The notes under the pieces were generated by a model, which was not told the origin of the DNA, searched no databases, and saw nothing but the letters and a program-made list of their open reading frames with translations. 5,092 bases of DNA, taken from Clostridiaceae bacterium. Lineage in GTDB: Bacteria > Bacillota > Clostridia > Saccharofermentanales > DTU023. The position numbers and the translations under genes are program-made. The DNA lies in contig DUUZ01000074.1 of NCBI GenBank assembly GCA_012841255.1, forward strand, positions 1 to 5,092. The letters run 5' to 3'. Positions within the stretch are counted from its first letter, which is position 1; each line of letters starts with the position of its first letter. Shown piece after piece: positions 1 through 4,523 of the stretch.

Positions 1-45
1 CGAAGCCGACCGCCTGAAAGGCCCCTTTCCCGCCTTCCTGATCAT
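1..45 (-). CDS. Start of an unidentified small protein gene, possibly pseudopilin (TadE-like), cut by window edge
   Basis: Only the first 15 codons are visible (M-I-R-K-A-G-K-G-P-F-R-R-S-A-S), and the frame is still open at the window edge. The ATG at 45..43 overlaps the TGA of the preceding small gene in the arrangement ATGA, which usually means translational coupling; no strong Shine-Dalgarno site of its own is visible. The N-terminus is very basic (five Lys/Arg in 12 residues) and ends in Ser/Ala. This resembles the cytoplasmic leader before the hydrophobic helix of TadE/TadG-like and other pseudopilin proteins, and it fits the character of the upstream neighbour. With so little sequence, a secreted or membrane protein of another kind is equally possible. 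The coupling is seen; the family is a guess. Confidence 0.4.
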   Translation of the reverse strand, partial: MIRKAGKGPFRRSAS

Positions 46-347
46 GGCCGGTCATCCGGCAGGCTTTGACCCTGGCCTGTCAGCAGGCGGTAGCTATCCC
101 GGGCCAGGGACATGGCTTCAATCATCTTTTGCGGCCGGGTGTCAAGTCCCGGGATGGAGGCCCCGTCCAGTTCAAAGGACAGGTGCCGGATGCTTGCCGT
201 CTCCTCCCCCGTCCTGGATGCCGCCAGCGCCGCAAGAGACGCAGTCTCTTTGAAGCCCGTTGCCGCAGGCTCCGACAGGGCGGTCGAATGCGCCAGGATC
301 GAAAGACAGCAGGGTATGACCGCAATGGCCTCAAGTGAAAAACCCAT
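42..347 (-). CDS. Small TadE/pseudopilin-like protein (101 aa), putative
   Basis: The ORF has 101 codons, with ATG at 347..345 and TGA at 44..42. The start is well supported by GGGAGGA six bases upstream, and codon choice resembles the neighbouring genes. The N-terminus reads M-G-F-S-L-E-A-I-A-V-I-P, followed by a hydrophobic stretch to about residue 19. This recalls the G-(x)-S/T-L/V-E-A-x-x-x-x-P start of clostridial TadE-like pseudopilins and the prepilin-peptidase motif G|F-x-x-x-E, although the glutamate is one position nearer the glycine than in canonical type IV prepilins. The hydrophobic segment is short and interrupted by two Cys and a His. Residues 25-101 are polar, with alternating Ala-rich and charged stretches and no domain I recognise. 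It lies just after the terminator of the upstream operon and overlaps the next gene by ATGA, so it is probably the first gene of a new unit. That it is a real gene is fairly safe; the TadE assignment is tentative. Confidence 0.6.
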   Translation of the reverse strand: MGFSLEAIAVIPCCLSILAHSTALSEPAATGFKETASLAALAASRTGEETASIRHLSFELDGASIPGLDTRPQKMIEAMSLARDSYRLLTGQGQSLPDDRP

Positions 348-353
348 GTTTGT

Positions 354-360
354 TCCTCCC
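354..360 (-). promoter_or_regulatory. Strong ribosome binding site for the 101-aa gene
   Basis: On the minus strand GGGAGGA lies six bases before the ATG at 347. It is one of the best Shine-Dalgarno matches in the window and is the main evidence that this short ORF is translated. No convincing sigma-A promoter is visible in the roughly 40 bases between the upstream terminator and this site. Confidence 0.75.
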
Positions 361-390
361 TTCTTCTTTTTGAAAGTCTGCCTGATTTCA

Positions 391-417
391 AAATAAAAAA
401 ACCGTCCCGGGGGACGG
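391..417 (-). terminator. Rho-independent terminator after the hydrolase gene
   Basis: Read on the minus strand, a GC-rich hairpin has CCGTCCC as left arm (417-411) and GGGACGG as right arm (408-402). It is separated by two C bases, with a four-base loop if the innermost pair opens, and is followed directly by a T-tract of seven T, one A and three T (401-391). It lies about 40 bases after the hydrolase stop codon at 459. It is the natural end of the transcript carrying the MgsA-like and hydrolase genes, and possibly of the whole mre transcript. The A-tract is on one side only, so it should act only on minus-strand transcription. Confidence 0.9.
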
Positions 418-458
418 CGTCGGAGGTCCTCTCATGTCATTTTGCCGGAGGAGCCGGG

Positions 459-1133
459 TCAGCCTGCAAAGTCCATCCGTTCCAGAAAACGGCAGGCCGC
501 TTCTGAGGTCGTCGTGGCTCCGTGGCCGGGGCAGACCGGCAGGTCGGGCGGCAGCTGGCTCAAGAGCTTGTGAAGGGATTCCAGGGACCGCCGCATGAGA
601 CGGTCATCTCCAGTGGCGAAATCGGTCCGGCCCCAGGCCCGGTCAAAGAGCGTGTCGCCGGTGACGAGGGCGATGGGGATCTCCTCTTCTCCTTGCTTGC
701 GGATGATCAAGAAACAGGAAGAACCCATGGTATGCCCGGGTGTGTGATAAACCCTGAGTTGGTATTCGTGATCAATTTCGATGGTCTCACCGTCCTCGGG
801 ACAGCGGTCGGGATCCTGGTAGGTGGCCGCCCTGCCGAAGAAGACCGAGGCATTGAGGGCGCTGTCACGAAGCATGGGCAGATCCCCCGCATGGAGGAGA
901 AAGGGCCGGCCGGGCATCTCTTCCTTCCAGAGATTAATGGCCCCGATATGGTCATAGTGGGCGTGGGTCGCAACCAACATGGTGACCGGGAGGAGAATAT
1001 CCACATCCTCGGGCCCCATGGAAGGGTCAAAAAGTACAGCGCGGTCAAAGGCATTCAGCACATAAACATTGCAGGAGCGGAAGCGCTCCCGGTAATAGAA
1101 GAGTTCTTGGGTCAGCTGGATGCGTTTGGTCAT
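459..1133 (-). CDS. Metallo-beta-lactamase-fold hydrolase, glyoxalase II/YcbL-like
   Basis: A 224-aa single-domain cytoplasmic protein of the metallo-beta-lactamase superfamily, close to the usual length of YcbL/glyoxalase-II-like enzymes (about 205-220 aa). It has no signal peptide. All metal ligands expected for a binuclear site are visible: T-H-A-H-Y-D-H at 56-62 (H57, H59, D61, H62), H134 in T-P-G-H-T, D160 in T-G-D-T-L-F, and H204 in C-P-G-H-G. The G-R-T-D motif (168-171) after the bridging aspartate is typical of the YcbL-like group. Known members hydrolyse thioesters such as S-lactoylglutathione; since clostridia often lack glutathione, the thiol here may differ, and the true substrate is unknown. 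Its ATG overlaps the TGA of the MgsA-like gene (ATGA). The only purine-rich site (GGAGAG) is about 13 bases upstream, so translation probably depends on coupling. An MgsA-family neighbour hints at methylglyoxal or a related aldehyde, but that neighbour appears catalytically dead. The fold is secure; the substrate is inferred. Confidence 0.92.
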   Translation of the reverse strand: MTKRIQLTQELFYYRERFRSCNVYVLNAFDRAVLFDPSMGPEDVDILLPVTMLVATHAHYDHIGAINLWKEEMPGRPFLLHAGDLPMLRDSALNASVFFGRAATYQDPDRCPEDGETIEIDHEYQLRVYHTPGHTMGSSCFLIIRKQGEEEIPIALVTGDTLFDRAWGRTDFATGDDRLMRRSLESLHKLLSQLPPDLPVCPGHGATTTSEAACRFLERMDFAG

Positions 1134-1522
1134 GTCCGGATCAGTTCTCTCCAGTCGAGATCACCGCGGTTGATGGCCAGAACAAGAATTTCAGCAGTCG
1201 CCGTATTGGTCGCAAAGGGAATGCTGTTGACATCGCAGGACTGAAACAGGCGCTGCTGGGATTCAGGGGATGGTATCGCCGGATCCCGGATGCAGATCAC
1301 CGCATCAATTTCATTATAGAGAGCCAGGGAGGACAGACGGCTGTAGATGCTGTCCATATCCGAGGAATAAGTCTCCGGCTGCAGGGCCGTGGCTTCCTTG
1401 ATCAGCCGGGCTGTATTAATGGGCGAAATAAGGTCGTGCCGGGCCAAAATCTGCTTATAGGCAATACAGAAATTCACCAGTAGATCATTTTTTGATGTGT
1501 CGGCCAAGAGTACAATTTTCAT
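1130..1522 (-). CDS. MgsA (methylglyoxal synthase) family protein lacking catalytic residues
   Basis: This 130-aa protein aligns from end to end with Bacillus subtilis MgsA as I recall that sequence: the same M-K-I start, A-Y-(K/R)-x-I-L-x-x-H-D-L (21-31), E-A-T-x-L-Q (43-48), I-R-D-P (78-81), A-T-N-x-x-T-A-E-I-L (104-113) and D-(W/F)-R-(E/D)-L-(I/L)-R near the end. MgsA converts dihydroxyacetone phosphate to methylglyoxal and phosphate. The residues for that reaction are gone. The H-D pair (E. coli H19, D20) is D8-T9, the T-G-T-T-G phosphate loop is P-I-N-T-A (34-38), the G-G-D-Q-Q segment with catalytic D71 is S-I-Y-S-R with Tyr60 at the Asp position, and the P-H-x-P-D segment (H98, D101) is P-S-P-E-S with a two-residue deletion. 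The frame is open and the structural core is kept, so a pseudoenzyme, perhaps a ligand-binding regulator, is likelier than a decaying gene. The start is the only in-frame ATG after a stop and has a weak Shine-Dalgarno site. Family is confident; function is unknown. Confidence 0.88.
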   Translation of the reverse strand: MKIVLLADTSKNDLLVNFCIAYKQILARHDLISPINTARLIKEATALQPETYSSDMDSIYSRLSSLALYNEIDAVICIRDPAIPSPESQQRLFQSCDVNSIPFATNTATAEILVLAINRGDLDWRELIRT

Positions 1523-1523
1523 T

Positions 1524-1547
1524 TCACTTAACGAAACGGATCAGCAT
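1524..1547 (-). other. Possible 7-codon leader ORF before the MgsA-like gene
   Basis: An ATG at 1547..1545 opens a reading frame M-L-I-R-F-V-K that ends at TGA (1526..1524), one base before the ATG of the MgsA-like gene. Because that gene has no good Shine-Dalgarno site, re-initiation after such a leader is conceivable. The nearest purine-rich site (AGAGGA) is too far from this ATG to be convincing, and so short an ORF can occur by chance. Confidence 0.15.
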
Positions 1548-1606
1548 AGGGATGCCGTTCTATTCCTCTCATTCATTTTCCGCAGCACATAAAAGGCACG
1601 AATACC

Positions 1607-1635
1607 ATTGTAAACGAATCACAAGCGCTTAACAA
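1607..1635 (-). promoter_or_regulatory. Sigma-A-like promoter upstream of the MgsA-like gene
   Basis: On the minus strand TTGTTA (1635-1630) and TACAAT (1612-1607) are separated by exactly 17 bases. They match the sigma-A -35 consensus at four of six positions and the -10 consensus at five of six. The site lies in the 120-bp gap after the PBP2 stop codon. Transcription would start near 1600, giving a 5' leader of about 75-80 bases. A perfect 8-bp palindrome, AAGCGCTT (1623-1630), sits at the edge of the -35 box and could be part of an operator. No terminator is visible between PBP2 and this promoter, so upstream transcripts may also read through. Confidence 0.6.
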
Positions 1636-1642
1636 GACAGAT

Positions 1643-3958
1643 TTAGCGGCCCCTGTACTCGTCATAGGAACCCATCCGGTCGTGGGTGGGTTCAATACCG
1701 AAATACTCACAGAGGATCCGGTAGGAAATGTCTGCTGAATATTCTCCGAAGGGGCCGTCGGAGATGGCATGGGCAATGACGATCTCCGGATCATCGGCCG
1801 GGGCATAGCAGACAAAGACCGAATTGGATATGGCCTCCATCTTGTCGTTATAGGCCTCGGCAGTCCCCGTCTTACAGGCAACGGCGATGGGGAAATCATG
1901 GAAAAGAACCCCGGTCCGGTTGCTCCGTTCTTTGGACAGGGCCACCATCCCCTCCCTCATGGCCGCCATATTGACTGGGTCCAGCCCCAGGGAAACCCGC
2001 TCGATCTTTTCGGGGATCAGAACCGATCCGTCAGGAGAGGTAATTTCCTGGATGAAATGCGGAGTGGGCAGGTAATTGGTCGCATAGCCCGCGACCGCGC
2101 GGGCCATTTGCAGCATGCTGTAGCTGTTGTAAAACTGGCCGATGGAGGTCTGGCAGGTATCGGCAATGAACCAGGTCTGGTCCTCCGGCAGGGCATTAAG
2201 CTGTTTTTTGACTTCACGGGATGGGCGGACTCCGGCTGCCTCCCCCGCGATATCCAGGCCGGGCATCTCGCCCAGGCCCAGCCGCTGAGCCATTTCGCTG
2301 ATCTGGTCAATGCCCGTTTCAACAGCGATCTGGAAGAAATATAGGTTGCAGGAGGTCACCATGGCCCGGGAAAAATCTAGATCCCCGTGCCCGGTATAGC
2401 GCAGATAACAGTACCACTGAAAGCCCCCGATCTCCTGGCTGCCCCGGCAGGTCAGGACATTGTTGTAGGGGGATATGGCCCCGTATTCCAGGGCGGCAAT
2501 CCCGGTGATGGGTTTGAAAGTGGAACCCGGTGTATAAGTTTCGGCAATCCCCCGGTTTAAAAGCGGACGGGTCTCAGTGTCAGTCAGGAGGTCCATCACC
2601 CGGGCAGCCGCATCTGGATCCTTGCTTTGCGAAAGGAAATCCGCCGGGTCGTAACTGGGGTAGTTGGCGTTGACCAGGACTGCCCCGGTCTTGGCATCCA
2701 GGACAATGACACAGCCGCCCGGCGCCTCCAGAACCCGTTCCCGGTGCAGACTGCCCCGGTATTCCATGATCTTGCGCTCCAGCTCATCGGCCGCAACTTT
2801 TTGCAGATTCATGTCGATGGTCATCTTGACCTCATTGCCCGAAACCGGCAAAAGAGAGGTCTCGCCGGGGAAGGTGACCGGGCTTGAAGCCCCCTCACCG
2901 TACCATGATTCCAGGGTTGCGGTTCCGGATTCCCCCCGCAGATAACGTTCGGCCGCCTGCTCCACACCTGTTTTGCCGACCAGGTCGTGGATGGAATAGC
3001 CCTGTCCTTTCAGCCGGCTGTACTCCAGGGAGGAGATGGACCCGACATAGCCCAGGGCATGGCCGACATAGCGGCTGTCGTCCGTATAGCGGCGCTCGTA
3101 ATGCCGGGTGACCTGGATGCCCGGATAGCGGTAGTTCTGTTCGATCAGGCGCGCGGACAGCGCTTCGGGGACATGGTCGGCCAGGACCAGGGGCTGACCG
3201 CTGATATAGAGCCAGTTGTTCTCCAGGATCAGGTAGCGGAGCTGCATGATGGTGAAGGCTTCGCCGTCCGAGTAAAGACGGCTGCCCGAACTCCGGTCAG
3301 GTTCGATGACAAAGTAATCGTATAGCAGGTAGTCAAAGAAATCGTCGGGATTGTCCCGGACCACCCTGCGCTTCTGGCGCTCGGTCTTGGCCTTGTCGGC
3401 TTCCAGCATATTGAAGAGATCCTTGTCGGTCTGCCAGTCCAGGATCTGATCGTAGGTCTTGCGAAAGACAAAGGACAGGGATTCATCATTTTCAAGCAGA
3501 TTGCTGTCACGGGAATTTGCCGGCAGGTCAAAGTATGCAAGCAGGGGGCTGTTGAAAGATGCCCCGAATTCATCAAAAAGAAGGGCCAGGTCCAGGAGAA
3601 AACGGTTAAGCTGTTCGTTTGTCATCTGGGTCGACACCAGTTCCACCCGGTTGACGGCGTCGGAGACGGCCAGCGGCAGACCATTGCGGTCCACAATATC
3701 CCCCCGGGGGGCCGACAGATAGATTTCGCTGGTGCCCCCGACCGTCTCGGGGACAAAGCTGTCCTGGCTGCCGAAAAGCTGGAGAATGCTGGTCCGGACA
3801 AGAATCAAAAAGAGAACCAGTGCGATCAGGCCGGCAAGAAGCGCAAAACGGCCGCCCGAAAAGAAACTTTTTCGGGTCATGCCCGAAGCTCTCCGTATGG
3901 AGGTCCCTGTCATGGGCATGGAGGACACGACTTCACGGAATCGGGAGTTGTCAGGCAT
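1643..3958 (-). CDS. mrdA: Penicillin-binding protein 2 (class B transpeptidase of the elongasome)
   Basis: A 771-aa bitopic membrane protein that cross-links peptidoglycan by D,D-transpeptidation during lateral wall growth. From the chosen start it has a basic cytoplasmic N-terminus, one membrane helix at about 38-59, the PBP dimerisation domain opening with R-G-D-I-V-D-R-N-G (85-93), H-x-L-G-Y-V-G (300-306), G-K-T-G-V-E (328-333), and a transpeptidase domain from about 410. All three active-site motifs are intact: S-T-F-K (nucleophile S479, K482), S-C-N (536-538) and K-T-G-T (696-699). The segment at about 155-250 is an extended insertion of the kind seen in clostridial PBP2 and contains a charged stretch. 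The ATG at 3958 is preferred because a near-perfect GGGGAGGTGA lies eight bases before it. A more upstream ATG at 4033 would overlap mreD by 83 bp and add 25 residues unlike a PBP N-terminus. The gene overlaps the mreD stop by 8 bp and sits after mreC and mreD, which argues for PBP2 rather than a division-type PBP3. Identity is secure. Confidence 0.95.
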   Translation of the reverse strand: MPDNSRFREVVSSMPMTGTSIRRASGMTRKSFFSGGRFALLAGLIALVLFLILVRTSILQLFGSQDSFVPETVGGTSEIYLSAPRGDIVDRNGLPLAVSDAVNRVELVSTQMTNEQLNRFLLDLALLFDEFGASFNSPLLAYFDLPANSRDSNLLENDESLSFVFRKTYDQILDWQTDKDLFNMLEADKAKTERQKRRVVRDNPDDFFDYLLYDYFVIEPDRSSGSRLYSDGEAFTIMQLRYLILENNWLYISGQPLVLADHVPEALSARLIEQNYRYPGIQVTRHYERRYTDDSRYVGHALGYVGSISSLEYSRLKGQGYSIHDLVGKTGVEQAAERYLRGESGTATLESWYGEGASSPVTFPGETSLLPVSGNEVKMTIDMNLQKVAADELERKIMEYRGSLHRERVLEAPGGCVIVLDAKTGAVLVNANYPSYDPADFLSQSKDPDAAARVMDLLTDTETRPLLNRGIAETYTPGSTFKPITGIAALEYGAISPYNNVLTCRGSQEIGGFQWYCYLRYTGHGDLDFSRAMVTSCNLYFFQIAVETGIDQISEMAQRLGLGEMPGLDIAGEAAGVRPSREVKKQLNALPEDQTWFIADTCQTSIGQFYNSYSMLQMARAVAGYATNYLPTPHFIQEITSPDGSVLIPEKIERVSLGLDPVNMAAMREGMVALSKERSNRTGVLFHDFPIAVACKTGTAEAYNDKMEAISNSVFVCYAPADDPEIVIAHAISDGPFGEYSADISYRILCEYFGIEPTHDRMGSYDEYRGR

Positions 3959-4523
3959 CCTGGATTTCACCTCCCCGAAAGTCGATGGCCGGGCTGCCGT
4001 CATCCTTTTTGCGGCTGTAGAAGGCCAGGGCAAAGAGGCCGGAAAGCAGGGCCGCGCCAGCCAGGTTGGCCAAGAGGCGGGTCGGCAGACCGTAGATAAA
4101 GAGTTTCAAGGCCAGGGCCAGACTGCCCGTCTGGATTCCCAGGGGCATGAACCAGGCCAAAAGGGTCAGAAGGCCGTCGTGGAAGACTGTGGAAAGAAAA
4201 AGCAAAATGCCCAGCCGTGAAAGATATTGTTGCCAGCCCCGGCCGGCCGCCGCTTGGCCGCAAAGGGCCAGAACCATGCCAAGCAGCATGCCCGGGCCGT
4301 AGCCCCGCCCGGCAGCAAAATCCCGGATAAAACCAGCCGCAAGCCCCAGGACAAAACCATCATAGCCCGGTGTCCACATGGCGGCCAGAAGGGGGAGCAG
4401 GAAAAGAAAGTCCGGCACGGCAAAGGCAGCAGATACGGATAGCTGGAACTGCAAAAGGGTCAGGAGGAGAAGAGCCGGTCCATAAACCAGAAGGCGCCGT
4501 CGAAGTCCGGTTTCAAGACTCAT
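3951..4523 (-). CDS. mreD: Rod-shape-determining membrane protein MreD
   Basis: A 190-aa, strongly hydrophobic protein of the MreD family, an integral membrane part of the Rod complex linking MreB/MreC to RodA and PBP2. Hydrophobic segments lie at about 11-34, 38-51, 56-70, 77-92, 102-127 and 149-168, with a basic N-terminus (R8-R10) and a polar tail from about 170. The segment G-F-V-L-G-L-A-A-G-F-I-R-D (56-68) followed by G-R-G-Y-G-P-G matches the family's glycine-rich G-x-x-x-G-x-x-x-D pattern, and D38 precedes the second helix as is usual. Length is slightly above the common 160-175 aa, mostly through the tail. The ATG at 4523 has GGAGG six bases upstream and lies within the end of mreC (11-bp overlap); the stop lies inside the start of PBP2 (8-bp overlap). 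MreD sequences diverge strongly, so position between mreC and PBP2 is an important part of the call. Confidence 0.93.
   Translation of the reverse strand: MSLETGLRRRLLVYGPALLLLTLLQFQLSVSAAFAVPDFLFLLPLLAAMWTPGYDGFVLGLAAGFIRDFAAGRGYGPGMLLGMVLALCGQAAAGRGWQQYLSRLGILLFLSTVFHDGLLTLLAWFMPLGIQTGSLALALKLFIYGLPTRLLANLAGAALLSGLFALAFYSRKKDDGSPAIDFRGGEIQDA
3967..3976 (-). promoter_or_regulatory. Ribosome binding site that fixes the PBP2 start
   Basis: On the minus strand GGGGAGGTGA lies eight bases before the ATG at 3958, inside the last codons of mreD. It contains the full GGAGGTGA complement of the 16S rRNA 3' end and is the best Shine-Dalgarno match in the window. No comparable site was found for the longer possible start at 4033. 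Confidence 0.85.

Noticed and set aside
44..396. Several plus-strand ORFs of 69-94 codons opposite the 101-aa gene
   Set aside because: The minus-strand ORF has a strong ribosome binding site and codon use like its neighbours. The plus-strand frames have neither.
522..1244. Long plus-strand ORF of 240 codons opposite the hydrolase gene
   Set aside because: It is the antisense shadow of a gene with a full set of metal-binding motifs and crosses into the MgsA-like gene. It has no recognisable domain.
1619..1634. CcpA cre site at the promoter of the MgsA-like gene
   Set aside because: Only about 10 of 16 consensus positions match, and the characteristic outer TG and CA are missing. The palindrome is reported only as a possible operator core.
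1769..2344. Plus-strand ORF of 191 codons inside PBP2
   Set aside because: It lies opposite the transpeptidase domain, whose S-x-N and K-T-G motifs confirm the minus strand as coding. High GC content produces long antisense frames.
2881..2894. Inverted repeat (GGGCTT / AGCCCC) that could form a hairpin
   Set aside because: It lies inside the PBP2 coding region with no T-tract, and is likely a chance effect of codon choice.
3959..4033. 25-residue N-terminal extension of PBP2
   Set aside because: It would overlap mreD by 83 bp, and the start at 3958 has a near-perfect ribosome binding site at ideal spacing.
3732..4220. Plus-strand ORF of 162 codons across the mreD/PBP2 junction
   Set aside because: Shadow of two confident minus-strand genes. 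Its product is low-complexity (rich in Gln, Gly and Lys) with no domain.
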